A model generated the notes under the pieces. That model searched no databases, was not told where the DNA came from, and was given only the letters and a program-made list of their open reading frames with translations. The position numbers were made by a program, and so were the translations under genes. From Berghia stephanieae (taxonomy: Eukaryota; Mollusca; Gastropoda; Nudibranchia; Aeolidiidae), in contig CM067445.1 in the NCBI GenBank assembly GCA_034508935.3, forward strand, positions 8,120,792 through 8,184,791: a DNA stretch of 64,000 nucleotides, written 5' to 3'. Below, piece after piece: positions 12,616 through 27,100 of the stretch. Every line of letters begins with the position of its first letter. Position 1 is the stretch's first letter.

Positions 12616-15600
12616 TATAATAGATTGATGTTAGCAATAAAACTATTATTAAATAGCATCTTTAATAGTTTTGTGTGACGGTGGCAGTAGTATTTTCCTA
12701 TGTTTAGCATTATATGATTATATGTGACTCCAGAACATGGAAAAGTGCGGCAATTGTCAAAATTGCGAAAAATCGCGGCCGCGATTTCCTGGAGGGAGAG
12801 GTTAGGCGATATTACTATTTTTTTCTTGACAAAGACAACGCTGTTAACGGCCAGGTATTCGTTTTAACACATGAGTACGGTGAGAGAATGTGAGTAAAGA
12901 GCCTTCTCCAAGGACTCAATTATGCGCTGAGCGCAAGGCTCGAACCCAGAACCTTCCGATCCAAAAGTGAATGTCATACCACGAGAAAACATAGCCGCAC
13001 TTAATACCATGGGCCTCATATCTCTGAAGGACGACTTTGTGTAAACAAATACACTTAATACCATGGGCCTCATGGCTCTGAAGGACGACTTTGTGTAAAC
13101 AAATACACTTAATACCACATATTTGAAGCACAACTCTTAATACAATGAGATATATATTTTAAAAAAAAAGGGAGTGGGTAAACTTTGCTTACAGTTTCTC
13201 AAGAAGCTTGATCTTGCTTTGCACCTGAGATGCTCTGTTTGCGTTGTATCGGAAACGGTCAATAAAGACCTGAAACAAAGTTATATATGTACATATTTTG
13301 TGAATTCCTCAAATAAGGATGGCAATCAAAGAAAAGGCTATTGACATCAATTAATAATACTTGAGCTTTGAGCTTTTTTGTGCAATATCCACTAAACATA
13401 CTCATAGTACTTTATAAGGGTCCCTAGCCAACAGCAACTTAATATGTAGAAGAGACATGATGCCCGTTAGGCGATATTTTTTTACGACAGACAATTGGGT
13501 GCGTTCCTGACATAATCAGTCGCATGGTGAAAATTTTTGTTTTGCGTTTTTTTGGTGCATTTTTTGAAAGCTCAGTGTCTCCTGAGCATTTCAATCTTTA
13601 TTTGAAGCATGAAGTTATGGTCATATGCATGGGCTAGGGTGTGAAACCTTAATTTTGAGAAAATCGCTTCCAAAGTTGACAAGAGTTGATATTAAGTATA
13701 ATAATTACCTTCATAAAAAAAATTAAAATAAAATATTTAAAAGTAGAATTCAATTAAAATATTTAATCAATATGTTTGATTTAATGATTGTTCATGAGAA
13801 CTCATTTTCCATAAAAACTGACCACTTGACTAAAATTGTCAATATCTTTGTTCAAAGCTTTTCACCATGCGACTGATTTTCTCAAGGACGCCCACAATTA
13901 TGTTAACAACCATGAACTCATTTTATATCCGAGTGCGGTTAGAGAATGTGAGTTGAGAGTCTTTCCCAAGGATTCAACCATGCACTGAGCGAGGTTCGAA
14001 CCCAGGATCTTTCGGTCCAAAAGCGAGTGTCATACTAAAAGACCACATAGCCACACCGTATATACTTCCTATACAAAATTCCCAAATCCAAATCTGTTTA
14101 ATATACTTTTCTTAATACAATTCCTGTTGAATCAGTACTAGATAAACACACAGAACAGCTACCTGTATGTGATCTCTGTACTGCCTTTGAGCTTCGTATT
14201 CTTTTTGTTGATTCTTCATTCGTTCAGCTCTTGTTTTATGAAACGCTTCATAGTCACCCTTGTAGTTGTCCAGCTGCTTGTTAAACAAATGGATGATATC
14301 TGTCGAGACTGCATTCAAAAACTGTCTGTCGTGGGATACGACAAGCATAGTCGTGGGCCAATCCTGTTCATTTTAAAAGAGAAACGTAGATGATTATCTA
14401 TTTAATTTATGCCCCGTTTGACCAAATGAGTTGATTTGATAAAATTATCTACAAAATTATCTATATCACTTTGAAAAATGTCTGAGTGACACAATGTAAG
14501 CGCCAGAAAAAAGGAAGTGAAAAGGATAGTCAAGATCTTCTAGATTTACTATTAAAAGCACCCGAGAAAAAATAAGACAAAGGGGAGTGATTCAAATAGG
14601 GAACAGAAGTAGATTCCATAAACACAATATCAGTGTACTTAGTTTGAGATTACTTAAAATTCTCATCCAGAAATAAGCACAGGATCCCATAAAAACAACC
14701 AAATGTTTACAAACCATGATTTATTCAAACAAACAACACTACATAACAAAACATATCATCTCCCAAAACCATAATTATACATTTGGCTGTTTCCTCCTGG
14801 CACTTTCCTATTCACTTCATTTCCTGTTATTATCAACATAAGTGCCTGCTCCACTCACTTTTCTGAATTAAAAATTCACCCCAAATACTGGAGCATACTC
14901 AATGTCTCAATCGTTTCTATGTTACATATTTGTGTTCAGAGTATTGGCTATTAAGCTTAAATGCTGGCCAACTAACTTTGCGACGTTTGTGTGTGTTGAA
15001 CCCGTGACCTCAAGAAGTCTGGGAGAAGTGGCTCTCGATAGACAACAATTTGAAGCAACCTTTTATTTTTGGGGTCGTGGATAGCTCATATGGTAAGTCA
15101 TGATCTCCCCGGCCAGACGGAGTTGTCATACCAGTAAGGTCACGGGTTCGAGCCTCCACTGCCGCCGCAAAGTTTTTATTCTCTGTTATCTTCTGGCACT
15201 TTCCTACTCACTTCATTTCTTGTTATTATTCCTCCTGACCAAGGACTCTGGCCAGGGCCAAGACAAATCCAAGTAATCTTATTCCAAGACAAAGACAAAA
15301 GTCGGTTGGAAAACAGACACAGGAAGATAGAAAATACAACAAGTCCTTATCCATTATGGGAGGTCCAAAGATTCCACCCAGATTATGTGTCATACAGAAA
15401 AGCAAAATAAATTTAACATTATCTATAATCTCAAACAATTTTCCCCAGTCTGAATTCAAGTGTTATACAAAGTAATGACAGACTGACAGAATGATGGTCT
15501 TTGTTGTTACAGCTTCAATAATATGACAAAAAGATTTACAAATATCAAATAGGAACATTTCTATGGCGCATTTCCATGGATTTACCATGCTCATTGCACT

Positions 15601-18600
15601 CTGCAATGTTTTATTTATATTCCCCCAGCAGACAACATGTGTCTATATTTCCATTTCATACAGTTCCAGTCACCTATTAGGTGCTCCTTTTGTACGAACA
15701 CACTTACAATACCTGTCGCTATCTGTAAGCAGGTACTCATTAACACCTGAATCAAGATATATTGATATATTGTTAGTCTTAATGTCAAAGGTGATTAATG
15801 TTTACTATATAGCATGAACCTTAAAAATCAAAATGACAAAAAAACTTATAATAGCTTGAGTTGTGGATTACTTGATTTAAATGTTAAAATGCGACCGCTC
15901 AAGAGTGAAGAAAAACCTGATGATAAATGTGACCCATCGTCTCAAAGGGTATTATGTCGGAACGAACATGTACTTAAAAGCCGAATTAAATGTTAAACTG
16001 GTCGAAAATAAAATTGTTGAATTAGCACCCTAAAAATATGGATATTCATTCTCCTCAATAATACATATAAACTCAACACAAGTCTGATGTTTCTGGCTAT
16101 AAATTCAATTTTCCAACATCTTAACCAACCCGACTTAATACCGTTTTGAGACGAAGGTCACAAATATTGAACAATTATCGACTTAGTCTTTACCTGTAGA
16201 TAATTTTCTAACCACACAATGGCTTTCATATCCAACATGTTCGTAGGTTCTGTAATGGATTACATAAAATAAAAAACATTAGAAAAAACAAACAAAACAA
16301 AACATAAGAGAAAAGAGAATAATTACCATATTACAAATAGATCAGAGTCCTATTTTTGTTTGTTTGTTGCTTTAGGTCTCTTCCAACACAATTGAGGTTA
16401 TATGAGAGACCGCTGAAACAAAAAAACAAGCAATCTAACAAAAATAGTACAAATGTCAATCAAAATCATAACCTAAAGATATCATAAGCTAAATTATAAA
16501 TAACCAAGAACAAACAGGCAGGATTTACAAGAAAAAAATATCCCCTGTCAAAAATACAATCACAAACCAAAGAAGCAGGATAGGCTAGTAAAGAGAAGAA
16601 GAAACGACATCACTATCGGATCGTACACCCATGCGAACATCATAGGTATATGATTCAAGGGTGATGCTCCCATCCAACCACCCGCGATCAGAGTCCTAAA
16701 ACAAAATCTAAATTTGAAGTGACAATTCAGGGAGCAGACACCGTGTGGAATATAAAGATCTGAAAAAATGTGTCTGAAATAGAAATGTGCCAGATAAAGC
16801 CGAAGGAAAAAATTTGTCCTTCCAGGAAAATGCAACAAAAATGCCCCAAAAAGTGGAATTATGCCAGAAACAACAAATATACATTCAATAAATACGAAGA
16901 TCCTCCCTCCCTCCCTCTTATAATTTAGTCTGATTTGTTTACCTGGTAAATGGTTGATCTATAAAGTGACCTATAGCGACTACTATTTTTATCTCTAGAA
17001 ACTACAAATTCCAAATTTTTCAGTTAGGCAGGTCTGTAGTTGTCTGGATTGCTATGACGAAACAATCGCAGCATCAACATATAAAACAACTCAAAGAAGA
17101 GTCTAATTATCTGTCATAGAAACTATTAATTTATGTATTGAAAATATTACAAGGCAGGAAGAACGAAACAAACTTACCGTCAAGCAATAAAAGATCTGGC
17201 CTGCAAAATTAAAGGAAAAAAAGATGTTGCTATTAACCAGGGATGAGAATGACTGGTCACAAAAAATAGAAATTTTTCAGCGTGGATCAAGACACATATA
17301 TGATGTGGTGGTTGTAGTAGCAGTGGTGGTAGGGTTGATGATGTGGTAGTTGTAGTAGTAGTGGTTGTAGGTATGATGATGTATGGTGGTTGTAGTAGTA
17401 GTGGTGGTAGGGATGATGATGTGTGGTGGTTGTAGGTATGATAATGTGGTGGTGGTTGTAGTAGTAGTGGTGGTAGGGATGATGATGTGTGGTGGTTGTA
17501 GAAGTAGTGGTTGTAGGTATGATGATGTATGGTGGTTGTAGTAGTAGTGGTGGTAGAGATGATGATGTGTGGTGGTTGTAGTAGTAGTGGTGGTAGGGAT
17601 GATGATGTGTGGTGGTTATAGAAGTAGTGGTTGTAGGTATGATGATGTATGGTGGTTGTAGTAGCAGTGTGGTAGGGATGATGATGTATGGTGGTTGTAG
17701 TAGTAGTGGTGGTAGGGATGATGATGTGTGGTGGTTATGAGAAGTAGTGGTGTTGTAGTATGATGATGTAATGGTGGTTGTAGTAGTAGTGGTGGTAGGG
17801 ATGATATGTGGTGGTAGTTATAGTAGTAGTGGTGGTAGGGATGATGATGTGTGGTATGTAGTGTAGTGGTGGTAGGGATTATGATGTGGTGGTAGGGTTG
17901 ATGATGTTTGCTGTTATTTCAAAAGAGAAATTGTCTATTGCAAAGTACTTTCAGTCAAATCAAATAAGACCAAGCTACCAAGTCCTTGCTAGATAGACAC
18001 GGTATACATGATGTTGGAAATGTACCTGATGAATTCACATGCGAATGTGTGACAAATTAGGGTGATTTGACCCCTGGAAACTAAATACCGTGAGTAGAAA
18101 AACAATTCTTAGAAAGCAGAAACAACAATTAAACACATGAATATAATTCTGAGGGCATACATTTAGTTAAAATTACAATTACCTGCTGAAAAGAGCTCTT
18201 GCTAAGGCTAATCTCATTCTCCATCCACCAGAAAACTCTCTGTGAAAGAAAATAAAAATAATGCTATTTACAATTCATACTGTCTCACTATATTTGAAAA
18301 TAAAACAATGAGAAATTCTATAACGAAGTAAGCACTAACCATGCTCAAAGTGCTTTACAAGGGGTCCCTAACCAACAGCAACACTTAACATGGAGGATGA
18401 GACATAACACCTCTTAGGCGATATTACATTTATTTCTGACAATGATGTTAAAGGCCAGGCACTCATTTTACACCTGAGTATAATGAGAGAATGTGAGTAG
18501 AGAGTCTTTTCTAAGGGCTTAACTATGCACTGCTCGCACAGAGCAGGACTGGTACCCAGGACATATTGGTCCAAAGAGAAGTGGTTTACCACTAAACCAC

Positions 18601-21600
18601 ATAGTCGCATATTAGAAAGTGTAAAATTTGGAAAATTTTGCTGAATATTGAATACTGTCATTTAAACCTGTCTGACATTGGTCATTAAACCATAAATGTG
18701 TTTTAGTTGTAGCTTGAGCACAAGAATCCTTCATCTTCTATCTACCATCTACAAGGTCTTCATCTGCTCAGTTGCTTTAAAACCATAAAAGATATCAAGA
18801 TGTTGTTTTGTCAGCTGTTTTTAAGGGTTTTACAGCGCTTGCGACATGTTTAGGTCATATCAGCACCAGTAAATGGAAGAAAACGGGATGGTCAATTAAA
18901 GTTTATACATTTACAATTGAAAGCATAAAAGAAAAAGTAAGACGAAGGAGAATGGTTCAAACAGGGAACAGATGTAGATTCCAAGAGCATAACCATCGAT
19001 GTACTTAATTTGAGATCACCTAAAAGTCTCATCCAGACACAAGATGTTTACAAATCATTAATATATTCTATAAAAAACCAAAACCATAACAGAGAAATGA
19101 TTTATATGCCGAAAAGAATATCATCTCCCAAAACTATGATACTATTTGACTGTCTCCCCTCAGCTATAAGGACAAAACAAAGTAATCGCATTCAAAGACA
19201 AAGACAGAAAACAAGTTGAAGAACAGATATAGGGTTAAAGAGGACACAGTGTGGCTGCCCTGACCACTATGGGAGGTCAGTTGCTTTGACACCATCGAAG
19301 ATATCAAGACATAAAAGAAGCAAACATTGCCGTCATTATAACAAGATATTTGCACTACTTTAGTCAAATTTTTAAATAAATTACCTTTATTAAGAAGCAT
19401 TTAAATAAATAAAATAATAAAATTCCCTTTATTCATCCCAAGGGGAAATTTATCTTTAGGGTCCATTCTAAGGGAAGACTGGAATAACCCAGGCATCAGC
19501 CGCAGAGCAGCGCCATTAAGTGAGCTAGGGCGAGGTGACTTGCTCAAGGCCACACAACGCAGCGGCGGGTGATTGAACTCGGTACCTTTCGGGTAGGAAG
19601 TAAAGACCATACCACTGAGCCACGCTGCCCCTAAACAACAGCAACTGAAGGCTTGGTTTGGTTTGATTTGATAAAATGTTTTATGTTGGTATCCTTTTCT
19701 ACTACTAACCTGGTGGGTCTTTGCTGGTCTGCTCTGGTGTAGCCCAGCCCATTGAGAATCATGGCTGCTCTAGCTGGGGCTTTGTCAGACTCTATGGCCT
19801 CCAACTGTTTGTAAACCTCTTGAAGCTGAGTGGACAGTGTGTTGTCTCCCCCTGGACTGGAATAAACAAGATATTATGAGCATGGGTGTAAATCATGAAT
19901 ATACGATCATGGGAAAAAAAACAAAACAAAAAATCAATTCCATTCCTATTTCTTTTCTTCATTATTGAAGTTGCCTCCCTTTTATGCAGGATGTCTCTAT
20001 GTTTGACATCCACATGAATATAAGAAATAAAACAGATAATACTTTTATGTTCACTAACGTTAATAATCTGTCACTAAAAAGGAAACAATTCTTTTAAACA
20101 TTTGGAGACATCCTGAATCTTCAATGACGGGTGGCTGGGTGTTCTTAGCTCATGGTGGAGAAAACCATCAGCACTGATGAAGACTTCCATAAGGTCCAAG
20201 ATTTGAGAGTTTTTTGCCCCAAGATGAGAGTCATTTTAATCAAATCGATGTGTGAAGCACAAGTTTTCTGGCCAAAATTTTAAATACGTTTTTTTTTTTC
20301 ACCTGATAAAATGTCTGACGGTTTTGACAATTAAATCATTTGAATCCGTTTGATATATGAAGTCAAATGTATTCTTTCTAAGTACAAATTATGGTAATTA
20401 TTGACTGTTACCATTGATATATGAAAGTCAAATGTATTTGATCTATGTACAAATTATGGTAATCATTGACTGTTACCTCCCTGACAGTTCACGACCAAAA
20501 ATAAAATCAGTTCAGGCACTAATTGTAATAAATGTCAGTTGGTTGAACTGACTATTGAAAATATTACATATATTGCCATTATTCCTTACTTTCTAAACAC
20601 GTGTGGCCAATGAAGGAACATTTGTGTATTTGCCTTAACAATGCCATTACTTTCTATAGACGTGTGGCCAATGAAAGAACATTTGTGTATTTGTCTTAAC
20701 AATGCCATTACTTTCTATAGACGTGTGGCCAACGAAGGGACATTTGTGTATTTGTCTTAACAATGCCATTACTTTCTATACACGTGTGGCTAACGAAGGA
20801 ACATTTGTCTATTTGCCTTAACAAAGCCAACGCCATCCTATAAACGTGTGGCCTACGAAGGAACATTTGTGTATTTGCCTAACAATGCAATACCATCTCT
20901 CTCCATATCATTTCGTGTTTCGTTCGTTTTTTTGTTGACAAAGAGGAAACCCAGAAACATCCACATATTTGTCTTTGTTAATGAAATTAAGCTTCCATTT
21001 CATGAGACTATTGTCATTATTTTACTTCTGGAAGTTTAAACTGTCCAGACAGCCATTGCAGAAATAATTAAGAATCAAAATAATTATCTGTGTTGAATAT
21101 AAAATATGAAAGAAATAAAAAATATTTTACCTGACGATTCGTTGTGCATTGATTTCCTTTTCTTTTTTCATAAGTTCTCCTTTTGTGCGCATTCTAAAAC
21201 ACTTTGGAGAGCTGGTGTATCGTCTCCATCTACTTCCTGTTCTACATGGAGTACTGTAATGTGGGATGGAATTTTCAGGGCTCCGCTGTTAAGATAAAAC
21301 AATTAAGAATTTACACCCATTTAAAATGATTCAAACAAATTTTTTTTTACATAATATAATTAGCAAAATGCAGCAACACCTTGGTGAATATTCTAAATAG
21401 AGAATGATTGCTTTTAAAAGTATCAATCTTCAAAACGTTTGTATGATCATCAACATTAAACTGTCAATCTTAAAAACGTTCAAATAACCATCAACATTAA
21501 ACTGTCCAATATTCAAAACATTTGTATATATGATATCAGCATTAACTGTCAATCTTAAAAACGTTCAAATAACCCTCAACATTAAACTGTCAATCTAAAA

Positions 21601-24082
21601 ACGTTTTGTATGATATCAACATTAAAACTGTCAATCTTCAAAACTCTGTATAATCATCAACATTAAACTGTCAATCATCAAAACATTTGTATGACCATCA
21701 ACATTAAACTGTCAATATTCAAAACATTTGTTATATGATCATCAACATTAAACTGTCAATCTTAAAACACGTTCAAATACCATCAACATTAAACTGTCAA
21801 TCTTAAAAACGTTTGTAATATCATCAACATTAAACTGTCAATCTTCAAAACGTCTGTATAATCATCAGCTTTATACTGTCAATATTGTGCCTGGAAATGA
21901 CAAAAAAGTATCAAAACTATGAATTATTAAAATTTTTCATTCCCTAGACTCGCTCATACAATAAACCACAACATGACTATTATATATATTTTCATTCAAT
22001 AAAAGGAACAAAATTGATGTCATGCAATTCTTTGTCATTGTTTTTAGCCAGCCATTTTTATGAGTAGATCTCAATATAATCTATCAATCAGACTATAAAC
22101 GTTTAAGGCAACACATGGTTTTGTGAATTGGTACATTTTAATACGGCTGGTGGATGTTGTGAGTATTTTGGCTAAACACACAGCATTAATAGTAACAAAC
22201 CAAAAACTAATAAATAAGGTGCCTAAATGAGTCAATAAAATGGAGATAAAAATAAAGGGAGTAAATCTGACTCATGAATGAACACATGTTCGTTCATGAG
22301 TCAGATTTACTCCCTTTATCTTTATCTCCATTAACCAACCAAAACATGCCTTGATATCATTTTCAAGAGTGTCGTTTTCCCCAAGCCATTACGTCCGGTA
22401 AAGCCGTACCTCCGCCAAATGCTAAGTTCAAGTTGGCCTCTTTTAAAAGTTCCCTGGAAAAGCAAATACAAAATACAAAAGTAAAATTATAAAAATTTTT
22501 TTTTTTTTAAATTAAAAAACAAAACAAAACACGAATGAATAAATGAAGAGAGATCTATGGGTCCTGGCGGTCAAAACAGTCAACCACTTGCCTGTCAGGT
22601 TAATCCAGTAGTGATTGGGTGGCTGGCTCTGTTACGCCTTATGGGAAGTACTCTAAGATAGACTAGAACCTTTACCCAAAAGGTAAAAAGCAAATGTCCC
22701 TGTCCATTTAACACCAAAGAAACCTGGAATAAACTCCATGAGGCTATGGCTCTGATGACTGAAGGGCCAGCTCTAAAGATGTATTATAAATGAACCGTGT
22801 GATTTGGGGGTCTCAATAGCCTAGTTGGTAGTGTACTTGTTTCACACAAAAGGACATCGATCAATCCTATGTGCAGTTGAGATTTTTTACTGACCCCCCC
22901 CCCCCACCCTGGCTACCTAGCAGTGATTGAGTAGCTGTTATTTTTTTATAGATCTAATGGAAAGTACTTTGTTTTTTTGTTTGTTTGTTGCTTTAGGTCT
23001 CTTCAACACAATTGAGGTTACATGAGAGACGCTGAAACAAAAAAACAAGCAATCTAAACAAAATAGTTACAAATGTAATCAAAATCATAACCTAAAGATA
23101 TCATAAGCTAAATTATAAATAACCAAGAACAAACAGGCAGAAGATTTACAGAAAAAAAAAATATCCCCTGTCAAAAATACAATCACAAACCAAAGAAGCA
23201 GGATAGGCTAGTAAAGAGAAGAAGAAACGACATCACTATCGGATCGTACACCCATGCGAACATCATAGGTATATGACAAAGTACTTTGTGATAGACTAGC
23301 ATCTTAGCTAAAGGGGAGCAAGTAATTGCTACTGTCCATTTAATGCCATAGAAACTGGGATAAACTCCAGCTCCAAGGACCTACTGACTCTGAATGACGA
23401 CTTTTAAAATGTGATTCATATAAATTCTATGTCATTGTGATTCATATAAATTCTATGTCATTTGTTGTGGTTTTGACGGGACCCCAGAGTAATATTGTGG
23501 AATCACTCAACTCAGAAGCGTTCAGTGATAAGTGAGAGAACTGCTTTATTACTGAGTACAAGTTTGAGTATATACAGTATAAATAACTCAAATATGGAAA
23601 GTAAGGAACAAAGAGTGCATCCTTCTCTAGGGCATGCCACTCTGGTATCTGTAAGCACAAATCATATTTCAAACAATGGACTTAATGAATAATAACTAAT
23701 TAAGCAGTAACTAAAATCAATTAGCTAATAACAAAGGGGAACAACTCTTTCCTATAAGTCCATAACATCATTTATGCAATTCTTAAGTTTCTTTCCGTCT
23801 TTTATCTATTAAGATTATGAATCCAAATGTAATAAATACAAAAGACAAAACTATTTCAAATCTATAACGTCAGAGCTATCTAAAATAATAAATTAAAAAA
23901 ACCCCCCAAAAAACTCACAAATCGCCGTATGTTACATCAATATTTTCCAGTCGTATATCGTATGACTTGTTTGACCCAGATGAATCCATCTTGGCATCTC
24001 TACGGTTGATTTGTTGATTGACAGACGCCATCTCTGGAACACTTTTTATTAAAAAATAAAATAAATTAAATTATACTTTAAA

Positions 24083-24126
<44 letters not shown>

Positions 24127-27100
24127 ATATATAATATATATATATAATATCTTAATATTAACAATACAAAGACCATATTTTATAAATTAACAAAAATTAA
24201 TGTATTAATAAAAAATGAATTTATACTTCAAAAAAAAAATATTAACAAATAAAAAGACTATATTTTATAAATTAACAAAAAAAAAATGTATTAATAATAA
24301 TAAATGAATTTTTAAAAAATCATGACAACTTTTTGGTTTGGTTCAGCTTGGTGTGCACTTATTTTCAGGTCTGATAACCCAAATTGTTATGCAGTCATTG
24401 TTGCAATAGAACTAGTCTCAAACAAACGGAAAATCTTGTCAATTACAACAATGTTAAACCAAGCCCTTAATTGTGTTTGGCTATCAGACCTGACAATTTG
24501 TGCACTTTGGTTCACCTCAATGGATGAGCAACTCCCAAGAATATTAATGAAGTCAGTTATATTTGGTTTATTTAGAGCAATCAAGGTTTTTTTTTGTGAA
24601 ATTTAAATCAAATGGTGCTTTGCTAAAATTCTTAATTTTGATCTTTATATCAACGAATTGTAGACAATCTAAGCCAGACTTCTTCCGAAGACTGTGTGGG
24701 AGGCTACGTCAAGTGATATGCACACAGAGACAGAGAGAGTAGACAATTGAAATGTAGATGAGAATGTTGTAATTTTTAGTAAAAGTCATGTTTACCTTTC
24801 AACTTTTTTAATCGTCGTCTGTTGCTTTCCATCCAACTTTTTCTGAATTTTCTTGTTGGCCTTGTCCAATTTCTGCTTGTCAACAATCTAAGCCAGAAAC
24901 AATTTTTTTATGAATGTTGAGAAGGAGATTTTTTCATAATAAAAAATAAATTATACTACCAGTTAAAAGGTAAATGTTCTACATAATATGGATGTTTTCA
25001 AAGAAAGATATAATCATACTACTACAGTTAAAGGTAAATGTTCTACATAATATGGATGTTTTCAAAGAAAGATATAATCATACTACTACTAGTTAAAAGG
25101 TAAATGTTCTACATAATATGGATGTTTTCAAAGAAAGATATAATCATACTACTACTAGTTAAAAGGTAAATGTTCTACACAATATGGATGTTTTCAAAGA
25201 AAGATATAATCATACTACTACTTGTTAAAGGGTAAATGTTCTACACAATATGGATGTTTTCAAAGAAAGATATAATCATACTACTACTAGTTAAAGGGAA
25301 AACGTTCTACACAATATGGATGTTTTCAAAGAAAGATATAACCATACTACTACGAGTTAAAGGGTAAATGTTCTACACAATATGGATGTTTTCAAAGAAA
25401 GATATAACCATACTACTACTAGTTAAAGGGTAAATGTTCTACACAATATGGATGTTTTCAAAGAAAGATATAATCATACTACTACTAGTTAAAGGGTAAA
25501 CGTTCTACACAATATGGATGTTTTCAAAGAAAGATATAATCATACTACTACTAGTTAAAGGGTAAATGTTCTACACAATATGGATGTTTTCGAAGAAAGA
25601 TATAATCATACTACTACTAGTTAAAGGGTAAACGTTCTACACAACAAATATGGATGTTTTCAAAGAGAGATATAATCATATAATTGTCTTTTTATATTTT
25701 CCTTCTGATTAAAAGTACACACAAAACAACCACACTGTACCCTTTTGAGAAAATGTGTCACATTTGCGTACACAAATTCATAGCAATAGACAAGCATGCG
25801 TACCGATGACGTGTCTCTCCTGACAAGCCACATACTGCTGTCCTCGGTGCTAGTATTTTCCATTTCATTAACCAAGGCAGACATTTGTACTGGGGCATCA
25901 AGGACTTTGCGTAGCCCATTGCTGGAGGCTCCACATCCATTACTGGACTTACTGAAATGTTTATGAATAGAATTCATTTTAGAGATAATGAACGCAAAGT
26001 AGCAAACAAAAAAAGAAAATGTTACAAAAGACTCATGTCTGACAAGCTCTGTTTTCAATCTTCTAAAATGTTAGAAAAAAAACCCAAACTACCTCTGAAA
26101 CCCAACTTTTTAAAACGCCTGAATGCCATACATCAAAATGTGAAAATCTCATCACTGGATTGATTACTTTTTTCAACATTTACCATAAAAGAGAAATTTT
26201 TAACATTTCCGTTCATATTAGGTTGAAAAAAAAAAGATATAATCCCAAACAAAACAAACCAAAGAATCAAAATGGATGAAAAGGATGTCTGGATTATTGA
26301 CCTAGTTATATTCAGGATTGCCATGGCCAATTCAGGAGACAAACCCATGGCCAATTCAGGAGACAAACATTTACTGAACTTTTACGAGTGACTGCTTTTA
26401 AGTTCTGAACTCCACAAGTAAAAAGACATTATTTACTTACTGTTTCTGTTTAGTAGGTGATTGGAAAAATACTGAGGGCTTATAACATCCTGAATTCCAT
26501 AAATATACGGAAAATTGGCAACCTTGAATATATATAATTTATCACAGATTTGTGGATTATTTACCTCTGTAATAATAAATATAATTTATCACAAATGTGT
26601 GGATTATTTAATAATAATAATAATAATAACAATCATAAATAGCACTTATAGCGCTTTATACAAATACATAAACAATCAGATTATCAATTAATTCCATTTG
26701 AAACAAGTGGATTTTTAGTTGAGTTTTAAAAGGTTGGGATGAGGATGACCTAAGGGATGCTGGTAGGGAATTGACACCATTGAGGGGCGGCAATTGAAAC
26801 GATTGAGTGCCAACAATCCAATAAAGTACCTTTGGCCTCACCAATTTGAGCTTATCATCATTCAATCTCAAGGTTCTTGTTGGAGTATATACCTTTAAAA
26901 GGTTGTTGATATAGAACAGAGACCCACTGTGTAAAGATTTATAAGCCAGTTTAACAATTATATAAATTATTCGCTTCTCAACAGGAAGCCAATGAAGCTC
27001 TTGGCGGAGGCAGGTTTCGGGAGAGAATTTAGATTTAGATTAGTTTCAAAACAAGCCTAACAGCATTATTCTGTACAACTTGGAGGCTATCTGTTTTTGC

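Noticed and set aside
24322-24606. Open frame of 94 codons on the plus strand
   Set aside because: It overlaps MITE H1, antisense in an ABCF3 intron, without motif or splice context.
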